Positions 25,483-34,313 are shown, counted from the first letter of the stretch. The stretch: 64,000 nucleotides of DNA from an uncultured Coriobacteriia bacterium (GCA_959608885.1 CAUHSG010000002.1:97936-161935), one strand, 5' to 3'. Program-made: numbers and translations. The notes: generated from the letters alone by a model not told the origin.

Positions 25483-25974
25483 ATGGATTTCCCCTTTCCC
25501 ATAATGCTCCTCGTCACGCTCATCGCGTCGCTCGGCTTCGCGCTGTTCTTCAACGTGAGCAGGCGGCGTATCATCCCTGCAACTCTTGGCGGCGTGTTCA
25601 CGTGGGCGATCTACTATGCGCTTTCCCTGCATATTGACGGCATTTTCATTCCCGTCGTGATCGCGAGCATCTTCGCGGCCGTATTCGCCGAGACGATGTC
25701 TCGCATCACCCGTACACCTGTGACCGGCTTCTTCATCATCTCGGTCATTCCGCTTATTCCCGGACGTGCCCTGTATTACACGATGTATAACGCGGTGAGC
25801 GGAAATCTATCCGCATGCGGGGAGTTTGGCATCATGACCATGCTGTACGCAGGTGGTATAGCCGTCGGCATCTGCGTCGTCACCGCTGTGGTGCAGACCT
25901 GGGATGTATGGGCCGCCGACAAGGCCAAGCGCCTTGCGAAGATGGTGAGGAAGCAGGCGCGGCGCAAGGCCTGA
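25483..25974 (+). CDS. ThrE-type exporter, C-terminal (DUF3815-like) subunit
   Basis: A 163-residue protein with four to five membrane helices, of the YjjB type. The motif ITRTPVTGFFIISVIPLIPGRALYY resembles the conserved loop of that family. It directly follows the YjjP-like gene, giving the usual two-gene export unit for threonine/serine or succinate-like acids. The tail (KMVRKQARRKA) is strongly basic, putting the C-terminus in the cytoplasm. Confidence 0.75.
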   Translation: MDFPFPIMLLVTLIASLGFALFFNVSRRRIIPATLGGVFTWAIYYALSLHIDGIFIPVVIASIFAAVFAETMSRITRTPVTGFFIISVIPLIPGRALYYTMYNAVSGNLSACGEFGIMTMLYAGGIAVGICVVTAVVQTWDVWAADKAKRLAKMVRKQARRKA

Positions 25975-26034
25975 GAGTCTATAATGGGCGCTGCGAGCCA
26001 TGCGATTGTCCGTACCTTCGTATAGGGAGCTATC

Positions 26035-26934
26035 GTGCGCTATACCAAACCGCAACACCAGACGCCATCGGTCATGAACTGCCCCATGTTGCAAATCGTC
26101 ACGGGTTGCACGCACAACAAATGCCACTTCTGCGATATTTTCCGCGATGTCGAGTTTCGCGTGTCCCCGCGCGAGGAAATCATCGAGGACCTCGAAGAGC
26201 TCGCGAAGACCATACGTCCCAATCAACACCGCATCAACCTCACGGGCGGCAACCCCTATGCGCTCTCGGCAAAGCGCCTCGTGCCCATCCTCGAACTCGT
26301 CAAGGAGAAGCTCCCGAGCATTACGAGCTTCGGTGGCTTTTGCCGCATCGCCGATATCCAGAACAAGAGCGACGAAGACCTCAAGCTGCTCGCTTCGCAT
26401 GGCGTCGACGACTTGAGCATCGGCGCCGAGAGCGGTTATGATCCGGCACTCGCGTTCATGGAGAAGGGGCATACGGCAGCCGACATCGCCGAGCAGGGCA
26501 AGCGCCTGCACGATGCCGGTATCGACTTCACGTACTTCTATCTTACGGGCATGGCCGGTGCTGGCAAGGGCCAGGAAAACGCCATTGCGAGCGCCAAGGC
26601 CTTCAGCGAGGCGGCTCCGGGCCATATCCTCATCGTAACCATCACGCCGACGACGACCTGGCCACTTGCCGATGACATAGCGGCAGGCAGGTGGGCAGCG
26701 CCTGGTGAAATCGAGATGATCGAGGAGATACGCACCTTCATCGCGAACCTTGACTGCAAAACGTACGTCAATTGCTCGCACGACACCGACATCGTGCGTT
26801 TCGAGGGCCTTGTGCCCAAAGACCAGGAGAACATACTCAAGCTCATCGACGATCGCCTTCCGAAGGTCAATTCGACCGCGGCGCGCAAGATGCGCGAGTT
26901 CATCCACAAGGCGACATTCGAGGGAAGGAAGTGA
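26035..26934 (+). CDS. radical SAM protein (CX4CX2C type)
   Basis: A 299-residue radical SAM protein. The cluster motif is TGCTHNKCHFCD, with CX4CX2C spacing rather than the usual CX3CX2C; the same unusual spacing is known from a widespread, functionally undefined radical SAM family in Firmicutes and Actinobacteria. The SAM motif is LTGGNPYAL. Start is GTG 26035 with AGGGAG 6 nt upstream. The nikR gene begins 2 nt after the stop, so the two are an operon, but no functional link is obvious. Confidence 0.8.
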   Translation: MRYTKPQHQTPSVMNCPMLQIVTGCTHNKCHFCDIFRDVEFRVSPREEIIEDLEELAKTIRPNQHRINLTGGNPYALSAKRLVPILELVKEKLPSITSFGGFCRIADIQNKSDEDLKLLASHGVDDLSIGAESGYDPALAFMEKGHTAADIAEQGKRLHDAGIDFTYFYLTGMAGAGKGQENAIASAKAFSEAAPGHILIVTITPTTTWPLADDIAAGRWAAPGEIEMIEEIRTFIANLDCKTYVNCSHDTDIVRFEGLVPKDQENILKLIDDRLPKVNSTAARKMREFIHKATFEGRK

Positions 26935-26936
26935 CC

Positions 26937-27410
26937 ATGAGCGAACTCGTGCGCTTTTCGGTGGCGATGCCCGAGGACTTGATGGACGAGCTCGACAGGT
27001 ACACGGCGCGACGTGGCATCGCGAAGAATCGCTCCGAGGCCATTCGCGATCTCGTGCGCGGCGCTCTCATCGAGGAGGAGGTCGAGGACCCGGATTCGAG
27101 CATCTTCGGCACGCTCACGATGGTCTTCAACCATCATTCCAACGATCTGCGAGACAAGCTCGATGCCATTCAGCATGAGCATGTCGACGAGATCGTCTCG
27201 ACCGTGCATGTGCATCTTGACGAGGAGAACTGCCTCGAGGTCGTTTTGATGCGAGGGCAAAGTAGGGTGATTCGCTCGATTGCCGATGCGCTACTTGGCA
27301 CGAAGGGCGTGTTGCACGGCAAGCTCGTCGTCACGACGACGGATGCCGCCCATGCTCACGGACACGATCATTCCCATGCTCACGAGCATGGCCACAGCCA
27401 TGTGCATTAG
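26937..27410 (+). CDS. nikR: nickel-responsive regulator NikR with His-rich tail
   Basis: A 157-residue NikR-type regulator. The N-terminus is a ribbon-helix-helix DNA-binding domain (LVRFSVAMPEDLMDEL). The metal-binding core keeps the ligands by spacing: H80, H91, H93 and C99, equivalent to E. coli H76, H87, H89 and C95 (HVHLDEENCLEVV). About 20 extra residues at the C-terminus are almost all alternating His, an added metal-binding tail not present in E. coli NikR. No nickel transporter or hydrogenase genes are seen nearby. Its stop codon overlaps the convergent tatA stop. Confidence 0.9.
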   Translation: MSELVRFSVAMPEDLMDELDRYTARRGIAKNRSEAIRDLVRGALIEEEVEDPDSSIFGTLTMVFNHHSNDLRDKLDAIQHEHVDEIVSTVHVHLDEENCLEVVLMRGQSRVIRSIADALLGTKGVLHGKLVVTTTDAAHAHGHDHSHAHEHGHSHVH

Positions 27411-27742
27411 GCACCCGGCTTCTCGTCCTTCTCGGTTGCCTGGGTAGAATCGCCGGTCCTGTCTGCCGCCTTGGCGGGCTCGTCCTCATCGTCGTCTTCG
27501 AACATCTTGTCGACGCGATCTTGGAAGCTCTCGACCTTGTCGAGCACGGCATTCTTGTCGACATGGTCAAGGTCGACATCGGTCCCAGCGGCTTTCGCGC
27601 CGTTTTCGATGCCCTTCTTGGCGGCCTTGCCCGTCTCCTTCACCTGCTTGTTGAGCTTCTTGAATAGGGCGGGGCCAAAGAGTATGCAGATGATGGCGAG
27701 GATGATGAGTAGCTCGGGAAGACCAAGGCCGAATATTCTCAT
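27407..27742 (-). CDS. tatA: TatA-like twin-arginine translocase subunit
   Basis: A 111-residue protein with one short N-terminal membrane helix (LPELLIILAIICILFGP), then an amphipathic helix (KKLNKQVKETGKAAKKG) and a long acidic tail, the TatA/TatE plan. The FGP...L hinge between helices is conserved. It would form the Tat pore, though none of the molybdoenzymes in this window carry Tat signals. Start at 27742 has AGGAGAG upstream on the minus strand. The last 4 bases overlap the nikR stop from the opposite strand. Confidence 0.85.
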   Translation of the reverse strand: MRIFGLGLPELLIILAIICILFGPALFKKLNKQVKETGKAAKKGIENGAKAAGTDVDLDHVDKNAVLDKVESFQDRVDKMFEDDDEDEPAKAADRTGDSTQATEKDEKPGA

Positions 27743-27909
27743 AATGCGTGTCCACTCTCCTGGCGTTATCGAAGTGGGACACATGATACCCCATGACATA
27801 TGCATCACGCTTCGATAACGCAGAAAGCTCATGTGCGACCGCATCATTGCGATAAGATGGATGCTGACACGATCAATGAATTTGTTGCCAGGCGTCGAAA
27901 GGTCAAGAT

Positions 27910-28365
27910 ATGCCCGGACTGCCATTTGGATCCGCCCAATCGCATGACGTCCCGCGCGAGCTGCGCGCATACGAGCACGTACGCGGAATCGAGTTCATCG
28001 AGGTCGATCCCGATTTGCCCTATCCGCGCTCGGCGGCCTATCGACAGGTGCCATCTGGTGCGCAGATGCTCATTCGCCGCGCCATTCCCGATATCGAAGA
28101 GGTCGAGCTGAACGAGGACGAGGCACGCAGGCTCATCGCCGAGCTGGACGAGGCGGGGCTGTTCGACTGGCGGCGTGTCTACAAGCCCTCGCAGGGCAAT
28201 TTCGTCGTCACTGCGACCGAATGGCGCATCGAGGTCGATTTCGATACGAAGATTGCGAAGCGCACGACTACCTTTAGATCCGAGGGCGAAGACGAGTTTC
28301 CCGATAGCTTCGGGCATGTCGTCAAGCTGCTCGTGGGCGAAGTGCCGGAGCCCGAGAGTGTCTAA
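27910..28365 (+). CDS. hypothetical protein
   Basis: A 151-residue soluble, acidic protein, not recognised. It contains a helical acidic segment (ELNEDEARRLIAELDEAGLFDW) followed by beta-rich sequence (GNFVVTATEWRIEVDFD). AAAGG precedes ATG 27910. It overlaps the YbaK-type gene by 8 nt (GTG at 28358), so the two are translationally coupled. Confidence 0.6.
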   Translation: MPGLPFGSAQSHDVPRELRAYEHVRGIEFIEVDPDLPYPRSAAYRQVPSGAQMLIRRAIPDIEEVELNEDEARRLIAELDEAGLFDWRRVYKPSQGNFVVTATEWRIEVDFDTKIAKRTTTFRSEGEDEFPDSFGHVVKLLVGEVPEPESV

Positions 28366-28840
28366 GAAGAAGGAGAACAAGACGAACGCCATGCGCATCC
28401 TCGATGCCGCGCATGTCGAGCACGTCATCCACGCTGTTGACGCAACGGGCAGCGATACGGGCGTCGATATCGCCCAGCGTGCGGGCGAGGATCCCGATCA
28501 CGTCTTCAAGACGCTTGTCACACAGGGCAAGAGCGGCGAATACCTCGTTTTCATGATTCCGGTCGCCGCAGAGCTTGATCTTAAGAAGGCGGCGCGCGCC
28601 GCCGGCGAAAAATCAGTGGCAATGGTGCGTTCTCGCGACCTTTTCGACCTCACCGGCTACGTGCATGGTGGATGCAGTCCGCTGGGGATGAAGAAGCTCT
28701 TCCGCACTTTCATCGATGAGACCTGCATCCTCTTTGACACCATCTTGTTTTCGGGTGGACGCATCGGTACGCAAATCGAGATGAACTTCGATGACCTCAC
28801 GAAAATCATCGAAATCAAGGTGGTCGATCTCACCATCTGA
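28358..28840 (+). CDS. ybaK: YbaK/EbsC-type Cys-tRNA(Pro) deacylase
   Basis: A 160-residue aminoacyl-tRNA editing protein that removes cysteine or other wrong residues from tRNA-Pro. The family block is KTNAMRILDAAHVEH, then VFKTLVTQGKSGEYLVFMIPV and VHGGCSPLGMKK with the conserved catalytic-region residues (GGxSPxG). Start GTG 28358 is preferred because GGAG lies 7 nt upstream and gives the usual family length. Confidence 0.85.
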   Translation: MSKKKENKTNAMRILDAAHVEHVIHAVDATGSDTGVDIAQRAGEDPDHVFKTLVTQGKSGEYLVFMIPVAAELDLKKAARAAGEKSVAMVRSRDLFDLTGYVHGGCSPLGMKKLFRTFIDETCILFDTILFSGGRIGTQIEMNFDDLTKIIEIKVVDLTI

Positions 28841-28865
28841 CGCTCTTTTATTCTTCCGAGAGGTG

Positions 28866-28891
28866 TATACTATTTGCACGTGGTTCACCAC
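28866..28891 (+). promoter_or_regulatory. promoter and operator-like palindrome before desulfoferrodoxin
   Basis: TATACT at 28866-28871 is a -10 box, and the 12-bp perfect palindrome GTGGTTCACCAC at 28880-28891 lies at the expected start of transcription. This arrangement would suit repression by a small dimeric (e.g. redox-sensing) regulator; the regulator is unknown. Confidence 0.4.
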
Positions 28892-28916
28892 TATTCATTT
28901 AGAGAGAGGAGCAGCC

Positions 28917-29300
28917 ATGGGAGAAGTCAAATTCTATCGCTGCGAGAAGTGCGGCAACATTATCACGAAGATCATCGACGGGGGCCCGATTCCCTTTTGC
29001 TGCGGCGAGAAGATGGTCGAGCTGATTCCCGACACATCTGATGGTGCGGTCGAGAAGCACGTTCCCGTCATCGAGGTCAATGGCGAGATTGTCACGGTCA
29101 AGGTCGGCGAGGCTCCGCATCCCATGATCGAGGAGCATTACATCCAGTGGATTTGCCTGCACACTGAGAAGGGCCTGCAGTTCGCGAACCTCAATCCGGG
29201 CGATGCCCCCGAGGCGATCTTCGCGCTCGCGCCTGATGACGCGGTCATTGAGGCCTTCGATTACTGCAACATTCACGGCCTGTGGGTATCGAAACTGTAG
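28917..29300 (+). CDS. dfx: desulfoferrodoxin (superoxide reductase)
   Basis: A 127-residue two-domain superoxide reductase that reduces superoxide to peroxide in anaerobes. The N-terminal desulforedoxin domain has CEKCG and FCCGE for the Fe(Cys)4 centre. The catalytic domain has the expected His ligands (EKHVPVIE, HPMIEEHYIQWI) and the Cys/His pair of CNIHG. RBS GAGAGGAG lies just upstream. It has its own promoter and terminator, hence is monocistronic. Confidence 0.95.
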   Translation: MGEVKFYRCEKCGNIITKIIDGGPIPFCCGEKMVELIPDTSDGAVEKHVPVIEVNGEIVTVKVGEAPHPMIEEHYIQWICLHTEKGLQFANLNPGDAPEAIFALAPDDAVIEAFDYCNIHGLWVSKL

Positions 29301-29333
29301 TGTTTCTATTACGCGCTTTCGCATTGCGTGGAG

Positions 29334-29369
29334 ACGGGCGGCCGACACTGTTTCGGTCGCCTGTTTTTT
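29334..29369 (+). terminator. rho-independent terminator of the desulfoferrodoxin gene
   Basis: ACGGGCGGCCGA pairs with TCGGTCGCCTGT (one G-T wobble in each arm region) around a short loop and runs into TTTTTT, at 34 nt after the stop. This is a textbook intrinsic terminator. Confidence 0.85.
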
Positions 29370-29465
29370 ATACAAACCCTCATGTCATTCTTTTGTGAAT
29401 TGTCCACTATAGCCCTGCAAGCTGGTAGAATTGCCGCGTCGGTACGTATGGGCTGAGGTGGGCAC

Positions 29466-29804
29466 GTGGTCGAAGAGCATGTGGGCAAAAAGCGCCGAAA
29501 AGAGGTGCGTCAGGCCATCAACATGAGCGAGGAGTTGCGCAGGACCCTTCGCTTCGTCATCGGCATCCTCGCACTTAGCTTTCTCATCATCATCGCCCTC
29601 TACATCATTTCCATGATGGGCATCGTCGACATGTCCATGAACATCATCAGTTTCGTCCCGCTCGCCATTGTGCTCATCGCCATGATTGTCATCGCACCCA
29701 AGGCAAATAGGTACTGGACATTGCGCGACGAGTACAAGAATCATCTCGAGCGCTACAACATCAGCAAGGCCGACATGAAGGCGCTCAAGAACAACGATCT
29801 CTAG
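29466..29804 (+). CDS. small membrane protein of unknown function
   Basis: A 112-residue protein with a charged cytoplasmic N-terminus (about 30 residues), two membrane helices (FVIGILALSFLIIIALYII and ISFVPLAIVLIAMIVIAP) and a charged C-terminal tail. Not recognised. Start GTG 29466 has GAGGTGG upstream. It stands alone between a terminator and the TerC promoter. Confidence 0.6.
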   Translation: MVEEHVGKKRRKEVRQAINMSEELRRTLRFVIGILALSFLIIIALYIISMMGIVDMSMNIISFVPLAIVLIAMIVIAPKANRYWTLRDEYKNHLERYNISKADMKALKNNDL

Positions 29805-29865
29805 CCCATTTGCTCATCCTGTCGCTTTCCCGCAAGACCAACATCATCACCATGCGCGATTGGCG

Positions 29866-29871
29866 TATAAT
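29866..29871 (+). promoter_or_regulatory. -10 box of the terC promoter
   Basis: Consensus TATAAT, 63 nt before the terC-like start. The expected -35 region is poor. No yybP-ykoY-like leader is visible. Confidence 0.5.
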
Positions 29872-29933
29872 GGCATGCGTTTTGTCGTACGCAGAGCAAG
29901 CAAGCGGGCACTCGTCTTGCCCTTGGAGTCACT

Positions 29934-30761
29934 ATGGAATTTCTTGCAGGTTTTTTCGCGCCCCTCATGACAGTTGACGGGTGGGCCGAGGTCGCCGTCC
30001 TCATGTTCCTGGAGCTTGCCCTAGGTGTCGACAATCTCGTCTTCATCGCAATCACCTCCGATCGTCTTCCGGAAAGCAAACAGCATATAGGCCGCAGGCT
30101 TGGTCTGGCCGCGGCCATGATCATGCGTTGCATCTTGCTGTGCGGCGTTGTCTGGATCATGTCCATCAACGTGGTCGTGTTCACGCTGCCCTTCGGCATC
30201 GAAGGCGGGCATACCGATTTCACCGTTCACAGCCTCGTCTTTCTTCTCGGCGGCGCATATCTCATCTTCAAGGGCATCAGCGAGTTGCACGAGTCCTTTC
30301 ATGCCGCCAAGCACGTCCCGACGTCTGGGCACACGGCACCGCAGCCGCGCAAGACGATTGGGCTTGGCCAGGCCGTATTCACCATCATGGTCATGGATAT
30401 CGTCTTCTCGCTTGATTCGGTCATTACCGCCGCGGGTTTGTCTGGTCAGATCATCGTCATGATCATTGCGGTTATCGGCGCCGTGCTCATCATGATCATC
30501 TTTGCCGATCCCATCAGCGAGTTCATCAATCGCAATTTTGAGATAAAGATCGTCGCGCTCGCCTTCATCGTGCTCGTGGGCGTCGAGCTTGTGCTCGAGT
30601 CGTTCCATATCGAGTACATCGTCGGGGCCCCTCTGAGCACCTTGCTCTACGCGATGATGATTTTCGGTTTCATCGTCTCGCTTCTCACGATGAAGCAGCG
30701 TCATGTACGCGAGCGCGCCATATCTGACAATGCGGAGCATGAGGAGGCTTTGGTTGAGTAA
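29934..30761 (+). CDS. TerC family membrane protein
   Basis: A 275-residue protein with about seven membrane helices. The TerC signature is present as LALGVDNLVFIAI in helix 2 and VMDIVFSLDSVITAAG in helix 4, the Asp residues of which form the probable metal (Mn2+) path. TerC/MeeF/YkoY proteins export manganese or metallate secreted enzymes, and some confer tellurite resistance. The rnd start overlaps its end by 8 nt, so both are cotranscribed. Confidence 0.9.
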   Translation: MEFLAGFFAPLMTVDGWAEVAVLMFLELALGVDNLVFIAITSDRLPESKQHIGRRLGLAAAMIMRCILLCGVVWIMSINVVVFTLPFGIEGGHTDFTVHSLVFLLGGAYLIFKGISELHESFHAAKHVPTSGHTAPQPRKTIGLGQAVFTIMVMDIVFSLDSVITAAGLSGQIIVMIIAVIGAVLIMIIFADPISEFINRNFEIKIVALAFIVLVGVELVLESFHIEYIVGAPLSTLLYAMMIFGFIVSLLTMKQRHVRERAISDNAEHEEALVE

Positions 30762-31908
30762 GTTTGTGACGACGCAAGCGCAGCTCGAGGAGCTGGCACG
30801 CGAGCTCGAAGGATCGAGCATGCTCGCCATCGACACCGAGTTCATGCGCGAGAAGACCTACTACGCGAAGCTCTGCCTTCTGCAACTCAATAACGGTACG
30901 GTCTCCGCGCTTGTCGATCCCCTCGCAGTTCATGACCTCTCGCCCCTCGTGCCCATTCTCACCGATGAGAACTGCGTGAAGATTTTTCATGCGGGCACGC
31001 AGGACATCGCGATTTTGCACCACGAAACGGGCGCGACTCCCTACCCGGTCTTCGATACGCAGGTTGCCGCCTCGCTTTTGGGGCATCCGCTTCAGGTCGG
31101 GTACGGTCCGCTCGTGCGCTCGGTTTGCGATGTGAAACTCGCCAAGGCTGACAGCTATACCGATTGGTCCAAGCGCCCGCTCACCAACAGCCAGGTCAAG
31201 TACGCACTCGACGATGTCGTCTACCTTACCGATGTGTACGAACGACTGCGGGACGAGCTTGTCGCGAAGGGGCGCCTCGCATGGTGCGAGCGAGATTTCG
31301 ACATGCTCGCCGACCCCGCAAGCTACGATGTCAATCCACGCGAATGCTGGCGTCGCGTCAAGCGCATCTCATCGCTTTCGCGCGGCCAGCTTGCCATCGC
31401 ACGTGAGGTCGCGGCATGGCGCGAGACCGAAGCGCAACGTCGAAATTTGCCGCGCAAGTGGGTGCTTCCCGATGAGGCCGTCGTCGAGATCGCGCGCAAG
31501 GTTCCCAAGACGCGCGAGGCGCTTTTCGAGGTACGTGGACTCGCCAACAAGCTCAATGGCCGCGATGTGAACCACATACTCGAGGCCGTGAGTCGCGGCA
31601 AGGAGATGCCGCAGGACCAGTGGCCCAAGCTCGAGCGTAGCCCGAAGGGCGACGTCGAGGCCGATGGTGCCGTCGAGTTGCTTTCGTCCCTGCTCGAGAT
31701 GCGTGCCAAGCAAAACGACGTGGCGGCACCTCTGATCGCGACGCACTCCGAGCTTTCCAAGCTCGTGCGCGGGCATCGCGAGGATCTCGCGCTCATGGAG
31801 GGCTGGCGCTACGATATCGTGGGTCGCGAACTCATCGACTTGCTCGAGGGTCGTCTCGCTCTCTACTTGGATGGGGGAGCGATCGAAGTCGCTCGGCGTG
31901 AAGCGTAA
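30754..31908 (+). CDS. rnd: ribonuclease D
   Basis: A 384-residue 3'-5' exoribonuclease that trims tRNA precursors. DEDD motifs: IDTEFMREKTYYAKLCLLQ (Exo I), IFHAGTQDIAIL (Exo II) and the ALDDVVYLTDVY (Exo III) sequence. An HRDC domain lies at about 210-290. TTG 30754 is selected because GAGGAGG ends 6 nt before it; the longer ATG-start frame at 30703 runs inside terC. It overlaps terC by 8 nt. Confidence 0.9.
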   Translation: MSKFVTTQAQLEELARELEGSSMLAIDTEFMREKTYYAKLCLLQLNNGTVSALVDPLAVHDLSPLVPILTDENCVKIFHAGTQDIAILHHETGATPYPVFDTQVAASLLGHPLQVGYGPLVRSVCDVKLAKADSYTDWSKRPLTNSQVKYALDDVVYLTDVYERLRDELVAKGRLAWCERDFDMLADPASYDVNPRECWRRVKRISSLSRGQLAIAREVAAWRETEAQRRNLPRKWVLPDEAVVEIARKVPKTREALFEVRGLANKLNGRDVNHILEAVSRGKEMPQDQWPKLERSPKGDVEADGAVELLSSLLEMRAKQNDVAAPLIATHSELSKLVRGHREDLALMEGWRYDIVGRELIDLLEGRLALYLDGGAIEVARREA

Positions 31909-31991
31909 ACTCAAATCTGCCATAGAACGGTTATCTTCTCGGCCTTATACGCTGATATGATAGATGTACGTAATCGACCGAGGGGGTAACC

Positions 31992-32693
31992 ATGTCCTAT
32001 CTCGCCTTAATACTCATCACGATGGTGCTTGGCTTTGGTACGCAGGCGTATATCAATTCCTCGTATCGCAAGTACGCTTCCGTTCCCAACGAGTCGGGCC
32101 TGACCGGCGCGCAGATTGCCCGCCGCATGCTCGATGATAATGGCCTGCGGCATGTCGAGGTCAGGGCCGTCGCCGGTTCGCTCAGCGACCATTACGATCC
32201 GCGCACCAAGGTTGTCAGCTTGTCCGAGGGCGTCTATGACCAGGCATCCGTTTCGGCCATGGCCATCGCTTGCCACGAGTGTGGCCATGCGGTGCAGCAT
32301 GCTCGGGGTTATGCCGCCATGAAGGTGCGCTCGGCGCTCGTTCCCGTTGCCAACTTCGGCTCGAGCACCTGGCTCATCTTGCTGCTCGTCGGCATTTTCC
32401 TCAACATGATGCAGTTGGTATGGCTGGGCATCATCTTCTATGCGTTTGCCGTGCTCTTCCAGATCGTCACGTTGCCCGTCGAGTTCAATGCCTCGCGCCG
32501 CGCGCTTGCCTATATCACCGGGTCGAGTTCGGGCGCCGTCACGGCTTCCACGCATGCGCTGGCCGTTCCGGGTGACTTCACCGCCGATGGCGCGCGTACG
32601 GTTCTGCGAGCCGCTGCGCTCACCTACGTTGCGGCTGCTCTCACGAGCGTCATGCAGCTCCTGTACTTCCTCGGTATGATTCGTGGCGACTAG
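31992..32693 (+). CDS. YugP-type zinc metallopeptidase, membrane-bound
   Basis: A 233-residue membrane protease of the YugP family. One N-terminal helix, then the zinc motif HECGHAVQ (HExxH), followed by a conserved Asn/Arg-rich helix region (VEFNASRRALAY, the third ligand region). Three further helices follow. RBS GAGGGGG is seen at 31980. Function in vivo is unknown for the family. Confidence 0.85.
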   Translation: MSYLALILITMVLGFGTQAYINSSYRKYASVPNESGLTGAQIARRMLDDNGLRHVEVRAVAGSLSDHYDPRTKVVSLSEGVYDQASVSAMAIACHECGHAVQHARGYAAMKVRSALVPVANFGSSTWLILLLVGIFLNMMQLVWLGIIFYAFAVLFQIVTLPVEFNASRRALAYITGSSSGAVTASTHALAVPGDFTADGARTVLRAAALTYVAAALTSVMQLLYFLGMIRGD

Positions 32694-32765
32694 TGGCGTA
32701 TATTTCTATATCGCACCCCTCGTGTACTGTATTCACGTCTCGATAAGGACGCGAAGGTAGGTACG

Positions 32766-34055
32766 ATGGAAGACTCGACGCAAAGCTCGGCATATACCGT
32801 GACGCAGGCCATGAACGCGGCAAAGCGCGGCCTCGAGAAGATTCGTCTCACCGTCATCGGCGAGGTCTCGGAGTTCAACGACAAGCCCGGCTACAAGGCC
32901 GCGTACTTTTCCGTGCATGATGATGGCTGCTCCATGCCCTGCATCATGTGGCGCGATCGCTACAACGCAAGTGGCGTTGCCCTGCAGGCAGGCATGCTCG
33001 TCGAGCTCACGGGCAACTTCTCGTGCTATCCCGCCAAAGGGCGTCTCCAGTTCTCGGTTTCGTCCATGCAGTTGGCGGGCGAGGGCAAGCTGCGCATGCA
33101 AGTCGCTCAGCTTGCGCGCAAGATCGAGGCGGAAGGCCTCATGGATGCAAGTCGCAAGCGCCGCGTGCCCGCTTTGCCGCAGCGCATCGCCGTGGTCACT
33201 TCGCCGCGCGGCAAGGCCGTGCACGACGTCATTCGCACCTTGCGTCGTCGTTACCCGCTGGGAGAGCTCCTCATCTGCGGTGTCCCGGTCGAGGGTGTAG
33301 ATGCCCCCGCGCGCATCATCCAGGGTCTCGAGGCCGCCTGGGCAGCGCAGCCTGCCCCCGATGTCATCTTGCTCGTGCGCGGCGGCGGTTCTTACGAAGA
33401 CCTCATGCCCTTCAATGACGAGGCGCTGGCGCGTGCCGTCGCGGCATCTCCCATCCCGGTCGTCACCGGCATCGGCCATGAGCCAGACAACTCCATCTGC
33501 GATATGGTGTCAGATCGTCGCTGCTCAACGCCCACAGCTGCGGCAGAGGCCATCGCGCTTTCCACAGATGAGCTCTCAAGCAAGCTCTCGAATGCGCAAG
33601 ACGCTTTGCACCGCTCCGTCGAAAACTACATGCATGCCCAGCAGGCGCATCTCGATCGTCTGTTTGACCGCCCCCTCTGGCATGACACGCACTATCTTAC
33701 GGGCTCGTATTTCCAGACGCTCGACAACATGGAGGAGCGCCTCTTGCGTGCCATTCCCGATGCGCTCTCTGCCGATGCCCATGCTCTCGAGTTGCTCAAG
33801 GGTCGGCTCGTCAACGTGGGGCCGCTTCTATGCGAGAGGTTCGGGCGCGATATGGCTCTTTCCGCGGCAAAGCTCGATGCGCTCTCGCCGCTCAAGACCC
33901 TTAGTCGTGGCTATTCCATTACCTACGCCGCCGATGGTCGCTCTGTCATCGACAGCGTCGAGCATGTCGCCAGCGGCGATGCCATCCAAATTCAAGTTCA
34001 AGACGGGCGGCTTGCCTGCACCGTCGATACAGTAGAAAGGGAAGCCCATGTCTGA
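32766..34055 (+). CDS. xseA: exodeoxyribonuclease VII large subunit
   Basis: A 429-residue XseA. An N-terminal OB-fold (ISLTVIGEVSEF-like region around residues 20-80) is followed by the catalytic domain with VVTSPRGKAVHDVI, VRGGGSYEDLMPFNDE and the helical arm, then the C-terminal LSRGYSI motif. It acts with XseB on single-stranded DNA. It overlaps xseB by 8 nt. Confidence 0.95.
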   Translation: MEDSTQSSAYTVTQAMNAAKRGLEKIRLTVIGEVSEFNDKPGYKAAYFSVHDDGCSMPCIMWRDRYNASGVALQAGMLVELTGNFSCYPAKGRLQFSVSSMQLAGEGKLRMQVAQLARKIEAEGLMDASRKRRVPALPQRIAVVTSPRGKAVHDVIRTLRRRYPLGELLICGVPVEGVDAPARIIQGLEAAWAAQPAPDVILLVRGGGSYEDLMPFNDEALARAVAASPIPVVTGIGHEPDNSICDMVSDRRCSTPTAAAEAIALSTDELSSKLSNAQDALHRSVENYMHAQQAHLDRLFDRPLWHDTHYLTGSYFQTLDNMEERLLRAIPDALSADAHALELLKGRLVNVGPLLCERFGRDMALSAAKLDALSPLKTLSRGYSITYAADGRSVIDSVEHVASGDAIQIQVQDGRLACTVDTVEREAHV

Positions 34056-34305
34056 GGAAACCACAACGCCCGTGCAGGTTGACGAGCTTAGTTTCAAAGA
34101 CGGTCTCGAAGAGCTCGCTGGTATCGTGCGCTCGCTCGAGAGCAATCAGATCGAGCTCGAGCAGAGCATCGAGAGCTACGAGCGCGGCGTTGCCCTGCTC
34201 GCATCGCTGCAAAAGCGTCTCAACGAAGCCCAGCAAAAGATTACCGTCTTGATGGGCGAGCTCGAGCCCGAGAACGACGACAGTATCGATACGACGCTCA
34301 GCTAG
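34048..34305 (+). CDS. xseB: exodeoxyribonuclease VII small subunit
   Basis: An 85-residue helical XseB with the family block FKDGLEELAGIVRSLESNQIELEQSIE and YERGVALL. It wraps around the helical arm of XseA. Its start overlaps the xseA stop (8 nt), giving translational coupling. Confidence 0.95.
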   Translation: MSEETTTPVQVDELSFKDGLEELAGIVRSLESNQIELEQSIESYERGVALLASLQKRLNEAQQKITVLMGELEPENDDSIDTTLS

Positions 34306-34313
34306 AGGCGGGT

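Noticed and set aside
29805..29933. Possible manganese (yybP-ykoY) riboswitch before the TerC gene
   Set aside because: The gap is only 129 nt with an internal TATAAT box, and no conserved riboswitch core or expression-platform hairpin is visible.
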